A stretch of 38,649 nucleotides of DNA from assembly GCA_016186625.1 (NCBI GenBank), contig JACPLG010000016.1:1-38649 (forward strand). Direction: 5' to 3'. Below, one piece after another: positions 25,422 through 31,388 of the stretch. The notes beneath the pieces are model-generated. The model ran no database searches. It saw only the letters and a list, made by a program, of their open reading frames with translations, and had not been told where the DNA came from. The stretch comes from Candidatus Levyibacteriota bacterium. GTDB lineage: Bacteria > Patescibacteria > Microgenomatia > Levybacterales > UBA12049. A program made the position numbers and the translations under genes. Every line of letters begins with the position of its first letter. The stretch's first letter is position 1.

Positions 25422-25961
25422 TTAAAGTGCGTGTTCTTTGTCTAGGAGAAATCTCTTATAAACTTCATTGAGGTCTTTCACTTTATCCGGATCAAAGTAT
25501 TCTTTTGAGTTAAAACCTATTAAGCAGGTTTTACCATCTGGATTGTCCCCTACCCAAGCATAAAAGATTCTATCCGGTTTATCCTGAAATATAATTTGAA
25601 TATCTTTTCCGTTTTCTTGATTATCGTCAATAGTGGCAACTATAAACTTGCTTTTATAATAATCTCTGCTAAATGCATCAAGACCAGTTATTATCCCTTC
25701 TCTGCGATCTTCTTTAACAGCTCCTTGTAAGATACAAACTTGTGAACCGTCATTCGCTAGATAAGCATTAAAAGCTTTTCGAAGAAAAATAACAGAAGGG
25801 TTTTTATAAACTTGATAATATCCTTCAAGTTCTTTCTGATTGACAGAAACTTCTTGAGTTGTCTGTGGACTTGATTTACTTATTTGGGAGTATCCAATTG
25901 CAACAGCAACGATAATTAAAATAGCAATAAGTGGTAAATACGATTTATGAAATAGCTTCAT
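25422..25961 (-). CDS. Membrane-anchored hypothetical protein, 179 residues
   Basis: The start at 25961 is chosen because it is one base after the upstream stop and gives MKLFHKSYLPLIAILIIV, a standard signal anchor; the longer form from 26018 would overlap the upstream gene by 56 bases. After the anchor (residues ~8-25), a soluble domain follows with QVCILQGAVKEDR, RIFYAWVGDNPDG and LIGFNSKEYFDP, containing two cysteines. No family recognised. It is translationally coupled to the 111-residue membrane protein upstream. Confidence 0.6.
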   Translation of the reverse strand: MKLFHKSYLPLIAILIIVAVAIGYSQISKSSPQTTQEVSVNQKELEGYYQVYKNPSVIFLRKAFNAYLANDGSQVCILQGAVKEDRREGIITGLDAFSRDYYKSKFIVATIDDNQENGKDIQIIFQDKPDRIFYAWVGDNPDGKTCLIGFNSKEYFDPDKVKDLNEVYKRFLLDKEHAL

Positions 25962-25962
25962 T

Positions 25963-26298
25963 TCAATCTTTATTTTTTTGTATTTTGGGAAATAAAAATC
26001 TATAAAGCCCGAATCCAACCATATAGACAGTCAATACTATGATAGCAATTCTTGGTGATTCTTCTTCTATTTTACGCCAAAATAGCCACTTCTGCTTCTC
26101 TTTCTCATAGCAAGATACATATTGGTAATTATTCAAATCTTTTGATTTGCAATATTCTATTTTACTCGCATAGTTATCAAATACCGGTGATGAATATAAT
26201 TTCGAAATTAAGACTATCAAGGCAACAATAATGCTAGACGAAATTGCAATTACCTGAATCAGTTTTAGAAATCTCTCTCTACTAAAAGTCCTGTTCAT
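25963..26298 (-). CDS. Two-helix membrane protein, 111 residues
   Basis: There are two predicted transmembrane helices (IAISSSIIVALIVLISKL at ~17-34 and IAIIVLTVYMVGFGLYRFLF near 84-103) separated by a loop with two cysteines (YCKSKD and SCYEKE), which could form a disulfide outside the membrane. It has its own promoter at 26311-26340 and is followed after one base by the 179-residue anchored protein. The pair may form one membrane complex. Divergent to the XRE regulator gene. Confidence 0.6.
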   Translation of the reverse strand: MNRTFSRERFLKLIQVIAISSSIIVALIVLISKLYSSPVFDNYASKIEYCKSKDLNNYQYVSCYEKEKQKWLFWRKIEEESPRIAIIVLTVYMVGFGLYRFLFPKIQKNKD

Positions 26299-26310
26299 AG
26301 TTCTAGTTGA

Positions 26311-26340
26311 ATCTTACCTGTCAGTTAATATAAAAGTCAA
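26311..26340 (-). promoter_or_regulatory. Promoter for the membrane-protein pair
   Basis: TTGACT (minus strand, 26335-26340), an 18-base spacer and TAAGAT (26311-26316), giving a leader of only a few bases before the ATG at 26298. It faces away from the XRE gene and may be its regulatory target. Confidence 0.6.
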
Positions 26341-26413
26341 TAGTTTTTAGCCTTTAAATCTTTCCTTCTGCGTTATGTTTTAAGACCATCTCTTTTGTTA
26401 AGGTTGAAGCAAT

Positions 26414-26638
26414 ATGGCAGAAGTAAGAATAACCCAAAAAGATATACAGCTTGGAAAAAGAATAAGACGATTCAGAAAAAAGGTAGATTTAACACAAGAA
26501 GAACTAGCAGAGAAAGTCCGGGTAAGCACAACACACATTGGTCTGGTAGAAACAGGAAAGAGAAGATTAAGCCTAAAGACGCTTCAAAAAATTGCTTCAG
26601 CACTTGGCGTAAAAGTTAAAGATTTACTCCCCTTTTAA
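26414..26638 (+). CDS. XRE-family HTH transcriptional regulator
   Basis: A 74-residue single-domain Cro/C1-type DNA-binding protein. The helix-turn-helix is textbook: LGKRIRRFRKKVDLTQEELAEK (helices 1-2), STTHIGLVETGKRR (recognition helix), then LSLKTLQKIASALGVKVKDL. Nothing extends beyond the domain, so it probably acts as a dimer without a ligand domain. It sits divergently from the membrane pair and 36 bases upstream of the 219-residue unknown gene. By position it is the likely controller of island gene expression. Confidence 0.88.
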   Translation: MAEVRITQKDIQLGKRIRRFRKKVDLTQEELAEKVRVSTTHIGLVETGKRRLSLKTLQKIASALGVKVKDLLPF

Positions 26639-26659
26639 AAGTCGCGATCTTTTTCAGAA

Positions 26660-26668
26660 TGTTATAAT
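26660..26668 (+). promoter_or_regulatory. Extended -10 promoter (TGT-TATAAT)
   Basis: TATAAT at 26663-26668 is preceded by TGT and ends six bases before the GTG start at 26675. No -35 is evident. Leaderless initiation at GTG is implied. Confidence 0.6.
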
Positions 26669-26674
26669 CACTTT

Positions 26675-27334
26675 GTGACGAAGAAGGGCTTTCAAACTGA
26701 ATTTAAAAATGTTCTTCTAGTTATTGAAAGAGAAGATGTAAAAAAGGCTGTAAAAGGATTGAGGATAAAATGGAAAATTCCAGATAATGGCTTCACAGAT
26801 ATTGATGACTACAATAAATGGATCAATGATTTAACAGAACAATTATTATCCAACTCCGAAAACGGTAGTCCTTCACGATATTCTCTTTTTCTTGATGACA
26901 TTAACACATTGTGTAGGAATCTAAAGATTCCCTCCTATTGGAAAGTTTTTCTAAGAACATATATTCCTACAGGCAAGGTTAAAGAAAAATTAGTCTTAAG
27001 AGTAAAGAGTCTCAATGCTCCTTCCATAAACATTGTCTTGAAAGGTAAAGAAGAAAAGATAAGATTAGAGTTTGGAGCGAATACGAAACTTGCAGACATT
27101 AAAACAATTTGGGGTAAGGTAAAAGAACATCAGAAAATATTACCAGATTATGACACTTCAAGAAAAAGACGAAGGCTTGTAAGGGATATAGAAATCTTCA
27201 AAAAATCACAAGCAGGGAAGAAACCAAAGGAAATCTACGAGGATTTACCTCCTGAAACTCCGGATGATGATTTAAGCCTACAGGCATTAAATAAAGCTTC
27301 TCAAAGAATGAAAAAAATTATAAAAGGACAATAA
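26675..27334 (+). CDS. Hypothetical island protein, 219 residues
   Basis: The gene starts at GTG, supported by the extended -10 six bases upstream. No family recognised. The N-terminal half includes ALKGLRIKWKIP-like and DIDDYNKWINDLTEQLL helices. The middle has a strand-rich EKLVLRVKSLNAPSINIVL. The C-terminal ~60 residues are basic (TSRKRRRLVRDIEIFKKSQAGKKPKEIY) and resemble a site-specific DNA-binding or HTH tail of the kind in which a short helix pair is followed by KEIYEDL. It could be a replication, partition or regulatory protein of the element, but nothing diagnostic is present. Confidence 0.6.
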   Translation: MTKKGFQTEFKNVLLVIEREDVKKAVKGLRIKWKIPDNGFTDIDDYNKWINDLTEQLLSNSENGSPSRYSLFLDDINTLCRNLKIPSYWKVFLRTYIPTGKVKEKLVLRVKSLNAPSINIVLKGKEEKIRLEFGANTKLADIKTIWGKVKEHQKILPDYDTSRKRRRLVRDIEIFKKSQAGKKPKEIYEDLPPETPDDDLSLQALNKASQRMKKIIKGQ

Positions 27335-27390
27335 TACTTCACCCCCTAATGTCCTGAACCTTACTTAATCTCTTGCTATTCTAATGCTGA

Positions 27391-27488
27391 TCCCTGAGGA
27401 GGGCTCGCAAATAAAGCGAGGGAGTCAAGTGGTTTGACTTGAAACCAGTCTCCTACGAAAGCCCTTCTTCCGTGGAGGCTGGTTTTTC
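27391..27488 (+). ncRNA. Structured RNA with pseudoknot and terminator-like 3' hairpin
   Basis: Four pairings are visible. (1) CTCGC 27404-27408 with GCGAG 27416-27420. (2) AGTCAA 27423-27428 with TTGACT 27434-27439. (3) A long 3' hairpin, AACCAGTCTCC-T-ACG 27443-27457 with CGTGGAGGCTGGTT 27471-27484, followed by a T-run. (4) The loop of that hairpin, AGCCCTTCTT 27460-27469, can pair with GAGGAGGGCT 27396-27405 (10 pairs, two G-U). An alternative stem, TGGTTT 27430-27435 with AAACCA 27442-27447, would break both (2) and the terminator stem. It lies 10 bases before the 27498 gene, so it may be a small RNA or an attenuator. No known RNA class was matched. Confidence 0.6.
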
Positions 27489-27497
27489 TATTAAAGA

Positions 27498-27866
27498 ATG
27501 GAACATATAGAAAAGACAATAAAAGAAAAAAAGATTAACAGTTCTCCGGCTAACAGTAGAAATAAATATCTAAATACTGTTAACAGTAATAACGGTAGAG
27601 TTTTCCCTTATGCAGACGGAGAAGATTCAACTTCTGAAGGTTTAGCCGTTAAATTAGCTGAAGATTTAGATGATATGAAAAGTCTAAGGTATTACCAGAT
27701 TCTTGCCAAAGAAACTAATCATCAAATTCTCCTAGATACACTTTCTTATACGCTTGAAACAGATCGATTAGGAAAAATTAAAACGACAAAAGCAAGGTAT
27801 TTTATGTTTCTTTTAAAGGTAAGAGGAATCAGAACCAAATTCAAAAAAGAACAAAATGAAAAGTAG
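27498..27866 (+). CDS. Hypothetical island protein, 122 residues
   Basis: No family recognised with confidence. The first ~60 residues are polar and Asn/Ser-rich (NSSPANSRNKYLNTVNSNNG), likely disordered. The C-terminal half is a compact helical domain, LAEDLDDMKSLRYYQILAKE then TLETDRLGKIKTTKARYFMFLLK, a pattern also seen in small proteins next to integrases of other mobile elements. It starts 10 bases after the structured RNA and overlaps the ribbon-helix-helix gene by 11 bases, so the two are probably translated together. Confidence 0.6.
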   Translation: MEHIEKTIKEKKINSSPANSRNKYLNTVNSNNGRVFPYADGEDSTSEGLAVKLAEDLDDMKSLRYYQILAKETNHQILLDTLSYTLETDRLGKIKTTKARYFMFLLKVRGIRTKFKKEQNEK

Positions 27867-28032
27867 AAAAAGCGACAAAAATTTATCAAAACAGATCCGT
27901 ATTGATGGCGGACTGCATAGATTACTCAAAATCAAGGCAAGTGAAGATTCTACAAGCATTAGAAGCCTTCTGGAGGCATTTATCGTGGAGATTCTAAAAG
28001 ACAAAACTGCCGGAAAAGAAATTGATTCTTGA
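27856..28032 (+). CDS. Ribbon-helix-helix DNA-binding protein, 58 residues
   Basis: Reading from the ATG at 27856: a basic N terminus (KSRKSDKN), then SKQIRIDGGLHRLLKIKASE, in which QIRID is the DNA-contacting beta strand, and two helices (LHRLLKIKASED, SIRSLLEAFIVEIL). This is the standard MetJ/Arc fold size. It overlaps the 122-residue gene by 11 bases, and its TGA lies next to the recombinase start. RHH proteins beside recombinases often act as excisionase-like or autoregulatory factors, which is the likeliest role here. Confidence 0.72.
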   Translation: MKSRKSDKNLSKQIRIDGGLHRLLKIKASEDSTSIRSLLEAFIVEILKDKTAGKEIDS

Positions 28033-28043
28033 TTTTTTGCAAT

Positions 28044-29126
28044 ATGTTAAATAAGATAAATAATAGTTTCCTACAATATCCCCTATCAACCTCAAGCCAC
28101 TCCCGAAAAGGGAGTATGTTAATAGACAAAAAAGATTTCTATTCATTTCTATCGGTTAAACAAGGATTATCTCAAAGCAGTATCAGGCATTGTATTATTC
28201 GTTTGAAAAAAATAAATGAGTGGTTCTCTGATAAAGACTTGACAAAAAAATCGATAGAAGATTTCTTTATGGAACTTAAGTTAAAAGGATTAAAAAATAA
28301 TTCACTTAATACCTACCGTTTTGTATTTATTCAGTTAAAAGAATACTTTAAAGACAGAGGTCTTTCGTTTGACTTTTTTGATGGATTCAAGTCTTTTAAG
28401 AAAACCAAATCACAAATAATCATTCTTACACAAGAAGAAATAGAAAAGATTTTAAATACCCCCTTATCTTACGGAAAACTATACGGGAAAGATTGTTCTT
28501 TTTTAGATTTCAGATATAGAACTCTAACAATGTTTCTTGCCTATACGGGGAGCAGATTTTCAGAAGCTACTAATTTAAAAATAAAATTTTTGGATTTAAG
28601 CGCAGGAAGAGCAACTTTCGTTGATACCAAAACTAATGAAAATAGAAGTGTTTTCTTCGCTGAACCTCTTAAAAGCAGATTAAAAGAGTTAAGTATAAAT
28701 AGGAATGAAAATGATTTTGTTTTTAGAAATTCTCAAGAAAAACAAGTGAATGCTCCGGATTTTAGTGAAGATTTAAAAAAACGGGCAAAAACTGCCGGAA
28801 TTACAAAAAGAATATATCCTCATATCTTCAGACACAGTTATATTACCCATCTTCTTGAGTCAGGAGTCCCGATTACAGAAGTAGCTAGTCTTGTTGGACA
28901 TAAAGACATACAAACAACTTATGGAAATTATATGCACTTAGCTGATAAAACTTTACAAAAAGCGGCAATGCGACACCCACTTGTAAGAAAAAATGTAAAT
29001 CCTTTAGAAATAATTAAAACAATAAAGGAAACGATAGAGAATCTTCACTTAGAAAATGATCCAAGATTTAAATATCAATTATCAGAAGGGGGTGATAAAT
29101 TAAAGTTTGAAATTTCTACTCTTTAA
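28044..29126 (+). CDS. Tyrosine recombinase / integrase
   Basis: A 360-residue protein from the ATG at 28044; a TTG at 28029 or the ATG at 28116 are alternatives, the last giving a 336-residue protein beginning at the core-binding domain. The N-terminal SAM-like domain (DFYSFLSVKQGLSQSSIRH) is followed by the catalytic domain: Arg in YTGSRFSEA (~171), Lys in DTKTNEN, HxxR in HIFRH (His ~260, Arg ~263), His in VGHKD (~286) and the nucleophile Tyr in YGNYMH (~296). A ~60-residue C-terminal extension follows. The stop is ~160 bases from the ftsZ-tail copy at 29284, the usual place of an integrase beside its attachment site. It is the probable enzyme for all the ftsZ-tail junctions. Confidence 0.9.
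   Translation: MLNKINNSFLQYPLSTSSHSRKGSMLIDKKDFYSFLSVKQGLSQSSIRHCIIRLKKINEWFSDKDLTKKSIEDFFMELKLKGLKNNSLNTYRFVFIQLKEYFKDRGLSFDFFDGFKSFKKTKSQIIILTQEEIEKILNTPLSYGKLYGKDCSFLDFRYRTLTMFLAYTGSRFSEATNLKIKFLDLSAGRATFVDTKTNENRSVFFAEPLKSRLKELSINRNENDFVFRNSQEKQVNAPDFSEDLKKRAKTAGITKRIYPHIFRHSYITHLLESGVPITEVASLVGHKDIQTTYGNYMHLADKTLQKAAMRHPLVRKNVNPLEIIKTIKETIENLHLENDPRFKYQLSEGGDKLKFEISTL
28083..28104 (+). repeat. Repeat flanking the recombinase gene, left copy
   Basis: CTATCAACCTCAAGCCACT and the following CCC match CTATCAAACCACAAGCCACT at 29173-29195 in about 20 positions. It overlaps the 5' end of the recombinase reading frame and is followed by a CTCCC-GAAAA-GGGAG hairpin just before the internal ATG at 28116. 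Confidence 0.55.
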
Positions 29127-29142
29127 ACTCGTGATTTCATCT

Positions 29143-29172
29143 GTGAGGGTTTAGATTCCTCCAAGCCCTCAC
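29143..29172. repeat. Hairpin after the recombinase gene
   Basis: GTGAGGGTTT pairs with AAGCCCTCAC (10 pairs, one G-U) around a 10-base loop. No T-run follows, so it is a poor terminator; it may be part of the attachment region. Confidence 0.55.
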
Positions 29173-29195
29173 TATCAAACCACAAGCCACTTCCC
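29173..29195 (+). repeat. Repeat flanking the recombinase gene, right copy
   Basis: Direct partner of 28083-28104, lying between the recombinase stop and the ftsZ-tail copy at 29284. The pair may be recombinase arm-binding sites. Confidence 0.55.
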
Positions 29196-29234
29196 TATTG
29201 TTTCCTACAGTTCCGTTAGTTATGATTTGGAAGA

Positions 29235-29264
29235 CAATAAAAAAGCACCTAAGTTAAGGTGCTT
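29235..29264 (-). terminator. Rho-independent terminator
   Basis: On the minus strand AAGCACCT, a six-base loop, AGGTGCTT, then TTTTTTA. It faces transcription arriving from the Doc gene (29360) and lies just outside that module's left attachment copy. Confidence 0.75.
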
Positions 29265-29283
29265 GTAGAGGTTCTCTTAGTAG

Positions 29284-29314
29284 TTAGTTCTTCTGTCTTA
29301 GGAATGCGGGGATG
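29284..29314 (-). repeat. ftsZ-tail copy between the 7 kb island and the toxin module
   Basis: On the minus strand the frame reads KLRTVFGIDIPAFLRQKN-stop, a nearly intact alternative FtsZ C terminus. The + strand core TTCTTCTGTCTTAGGAATGC and following GGGGATG match the copies at 22250 and 30046. Confidence 0.85.
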
Positions 29315-29359
29315 TCTATGCCAAAGACTGTTCTTAGCTTCAAACAACACTAAAAACAC

Positions 29360-29746
29360 CTAGGCATTCTTCATTGAATGCTTTTTTAACCATTTGGAAA
29401 TCTCTTCAATTTCTGGCTGCGAATTTTCTATATATAATGCATATTCTACTACTTCTTTTTGATCTGCAATAAATTTATAGCCATTAAGTTCCAAAAATGT
29501 CATCATGGAAAACATTGCAGTTCTTTTATTCCCGTCAACAAATTGATGATTCATAAGAAGTGAATGCACTAAGGAAGCTGCCTTGTCAAAAATGGAAGGA
29601 TAAAGATCAATACCGCTAAAAGTGGCTTGCGGACGCATAACAGCAGATTCAAGCAGCCCCAAGTCACGAAGACCGTGAGATCCGCCAAATTTGTCTATTG
29701 CAAGCTCGTGAAGAAGAAGGACGTCTTGCACCGTCAAGTATTTCAT
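29360..29746 (-). CDS. Doc-type Fic toxin (death-on-curing family)
   Basis: A 128-residue Fic-fold protein. The catalytic loop HQFVDGNKRTA (residues ~66-76) matches Doc's HxFx(D/N)xNKR. The family N terminus LTVQDVLLLHELAIDKFGGSHGLRDLGLLESAV is intact. Doc proteins phosphorylate elongation factor Tu and stop translation (established for phage P1 Doc). It starts 12 bases after the antitoxin stop, on the same strand, and has a terminator downstream at 29235-29264. The full-length, intact active site suggests a working toxin. Confidence 0.9.
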   Translation of the reverse strand: MKYLTVQDVLLLHELAIDKFGGSHGLRDLGLLESAVMRPQATFSGIDLYPSIFDKAASLVHSLLMNHQFVDGNKRTAMFSMMTFLELNGYKFIADQKEVVEYALYIENSQPEIEEISKWLKKHSMKNA

Positions 29747-29758
29747 TATTTTTAGGAA

Positions 29759-30001
29759 TTATTTTTTAGCGAGTTCTGCAAAAGCCTTGCTGTATCTTTT
29801 TAATAAGCTTTTGGCAACAGCATAAACTTCAGGATCGATCGCGGAATCTACAACTTCTTGAGGATTAAAATCAATTATCAATCGCTTTTTTGAAGCTTCA
29901 TATTGAACTTTTGCAATATCCACATCTCCCACCTGTTTTAAAATATCTTTTGAGATGGTGAGTGCTTTTGAATTTCCAACAGTAATTAATTTTTGCATCA
30001 T
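29759..30001 (-). CDS. AbrB/MazE-type antitoxin
   Basis: An 80-residue protein with an N-terminal swapped-hairpin (AbrB/SpoVT-like) DNA-binding domain, LITVGNSKALTISKDILKQV, and a C-terminal segment (SLLKRYSKAFAELAKK) likely to bind and mask the toxin. The ATG at 30001 or the adjacent ATG at 29998 can start it. It lies 44 bases after ftsZ's stop on the same strand, so it could be read through from ftsZ, but it has its own operator-like repeats. Doc is classically paired with Phd; an AbrB-type partner is a recognised variation in toxin-antitoxin systems. Confidence 0.8.
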   Translation of the reverse strand: MMQKLITVGNSKALTISKDILKQVGDVDIAKVQYEASKKRLIIDFNPQEVVDSAIDPEVYAVAKSLLKRYSKAFAELAKK

Positions 30002-30020
30002 GTTATAACCATGTTATAAT
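30002..30020 (-). promoter_or_regulatory. Operator-like GTTATAAC repeats of the toxin-antitoxin module
   Basis: GTTATAAC (30002-30009), itself a perfect palindrome, and GTTATAAT (30013-30020) are spaced 11 bases apart, about one helical turn, directly before the antitoxin start. They overlap a TATAAC-like -10. This suits autoregulation by the AbrB-type antitoxin. Confidence 0.6.
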
Positions 30021-30045
30021 AATTTGTGGTATTTGTCAAGAGAAT

Positions 30046-30076
30046 TTAATTCTTCTGCCTCAAAAATGCGGGGATG
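30046..30076 (-). repeat. Live ftsZ 3' end serving as attachment site
   Basis: This is the coding end of ftsZ (DIPAFLRQKN-stop) and shares its core with the copies at 29284 and 22250. It is the right boundary of the accessory region; everything beyond it is core division genes. Confidence 0.8.
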
Positions 30077-31215
30077 TCCCAGACTTCTTCATCATTTTCA
30101 TCAGGCGTCGGAGCCTGGGTTGTGGGAGCCTGGGTTGGCGTCTGATTATCCTGGTCCTGGGCAGGAGGTTCTTGCGGATTTTGGCCCGCTTGCTGGCCAA
30201 AGCTGGTTGAAGCCTGGTATTGCTGCTCCGCAGGTGTTACGAATTCGCGAAGTGTTTGGCGGGTTGAGTCAAACCCTGTCGCAATAACAATAATTTTCAT
30301 CTGATCTCTCATAGTCTCATCAATTATTGCTCCAAAAATTATATTCGCATCAGAATCTGCGGCCTGGGCAATAATTTTGGCTGCCTCATCAACCTCGCTC
30401 ATCGTGAGATCCGGGCCTCCTATGACGTTAAACAAAACGCTCCTTGCTCCTTCCATAGTAATTTCAAGAAGAGGTGAGGCTATTGCTGAACGAGCCGCAG
30501 CCTGCGCTCTATTTTCCCCAACGCCTGTTCCTATCCCCATAAGGCTGGTTCCTGCGTTTTGCATAATTGTTCTCACATCCGCAAAATCTACATTAATTAG
30601 TCCCGGCATAGTTATAAGATCCGATATTCCTTGGACTCCCTGGGTAAGAACAGAATCAGCGACTTTGAATGCTTCAAGAAGTGATAATTTCTTATCAACT
30701 ACGTCCAAAATTCTTTGATTTGGTATAACAACAAGAGTATCGACTTTGTCTTTTAGCTGTTCTATTCCCTCTTCCGCTGTTACCATCCTCCTCGTCCCTT
30801 CAAACGTAAAAGGTTTGGTAACAACCGCAACTGTTAATGCTCCTATTTCTTTTGCCGCCCGGGCAATGACCGGAGTTGACCCCGTTCCTGTCCCTCCTCC
30901 CATTCCGGCTGTTAAGAAAACCATGTCAGTCCCATCCAGAATATCTTTTAATTTTTCGTATGACTCTTCCGCGGCCTGAATTCCAATCTCTGGATTACCT
31001 CCCGAGCCTAGACCCTTGGTAAGCTCCTCACCGATTTGAACTTTAGTTGCTGCCTGATTTAAAAGAAGAGACTGTGCGTCAGTATTAACCGCTATAAAAT
31101 CCACTCCCTGAATGGATGACTGCGCGATCATGGAGTTGAGGGCATTACTTCCTCCACCGCCTACACCCATTACTCTAATCTTTGCAAAATTAGTTGTTTG
31201 AGGCTTAATGAGCAT
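30046..31215 (-). CDS. ftsZ: Cell division GTPase FtsZ
   Basis: A 389-residue tubulin homologue forming the division ring. The ATG at 31215 (MLIKPQTTNFAKIRVMGVGGGG) is used; a start at 31365 would translate the spacer repeat. GTP-binding features are RVMGVGGGGSNA, the tubulin signature GGGTGTGS (~residue 105), FTFEGTRR and the T7 loop (NVDFADV). After the core comes a Gln/Pro/Thr-rich linker (TPTQAPTTQAPTPDEND) and the conserved C-terminal peptide WDIPAFLRQKN, which binds FtsA. That peptide's DNA is the shared core of the accessory-region repeats. It lies downstream of ftsA in the same operon, with a 173-base spacer holding a repeat. Confidence 0.97.
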   Translation of the reverse strand: MLIKPQTTNFAKIRVMGVGGGGSNALNSMIAQSSIQGVDFIAVNTDAQSLLLNQAATKVQIGEELTKGLGSGGNPEIGIQAAEESYEKLKDILDGTDMVFLTAGMGGGTGTGSTPVIARAAKEIGALTVAVVTKPFTFEGTRRMVTAEEGIEQLKDKVDTLVVIPNQRILDVVDKKLSLLEAFKVADSVLTQGVQGISDLITMPGLINVDFADVRTIMQNAGTSLMGIGTGVGENRAQAAARSAIASPLLEITMEGARSVLFNVIGGPDLTMSEVDEAAKIIAQAADSDANIIFGAIIDETMRDQMKIIVIATGFDSTRQTLREFVTPAEQQYQASTSFGQQAGQNPQEPPAQDQDNQTPTQAPTTQAPTPDENDEEVWDIPAFLRQKN

Positions 31216-31267
31216 AGCCCAAGAATCGTAACAGAAGTTTACAAAAATATCAAATAGTAAAAACTGA

Positions 31268-31387
31268 TCAGAACACTCAGAAAACTCAGATGGCCAGAAG
31301 GTCGGAAGATCGGAAAGCCAGAGTTCCGGAATACCGAGGTCTGATTGTCGGAATCTCTGGTTCACCGAGTATTCCGAGTTTTCTGAA
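31268..31387 (-). repeat. ~120 bp dcw spacer repeat, copy A (ftsA-ftsZ)
   Basis: The reverse complement aligns along its full length to 34154-34274; 25 bases at one end (CATCTGAGTTTTCTGAGTGT and on) are identical, and the remainder is about three-quarters identical by eye. It is internally built of short TCCGA/TCTGG-like units. The copies are in inverted orientation. Confidence 0.75.
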
Positions 31388-31388
31388 G

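Larger units (their letters stand above)
22250..29314. mobile_element. Putative 7 kb integrative element between two ftsZ-tail copies
   Basis: The element is bounded by direct ftsZ-tail copies at 22250 and 29284, with a tyrosine recombinase whose stop is about 160 bases from the right copy. Cargo, left to right: HNH-like protein, three unknown or membrane-linked proteins, a two-gene membrane pair, an XRE regulator, an unknown protein, a structured RNA, an unknown protein, a ribbon-helix-helix protein and the recombinase. No conjugation, capsid or clear replication genes are seen. Integration into ftsZ is inferred from the repeats; excision has not been shown. Confidence 0.65.
29284..30076. 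mobile_element. 0.76 kb module carrying only a Doc toxin-antitoxin pair, between two ftsZ-tail copies
   Basis: Direct copies bound it at 29284 and in live ftsZ at 30046. It encodes no recombinase, so if it moved it used an enzyme supplied from elsewhere, such as the one at 28044. Its left end shares flanking sequence with the left end of the 7 kb island (AAGACT...TTAGCTTC), supporting common ancestry of the ends. Confidence 0.5.

Noticed and set aside
27391..27488. Hammerhead ribozyme, because CTGAGGA and GAAAC words occur in the structured RNA
   Set aside because: The strands between them form two separate hairpins and there is no stem III with a proper cleavage site, so the hammerhead layout does not fit.
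22250..29314. Prophage
   Set aside because: No capsid, terminase, tail or lysis genes are present; only a recombinase and small cargo.
31216..31365. N-terminal 50-residue extension of FtsZ
   Set aside because: The extension translates a spacer repeat that also occurs in inverted orientation at 34154-34274; FtsZ homologues begin near MLIKPQT.
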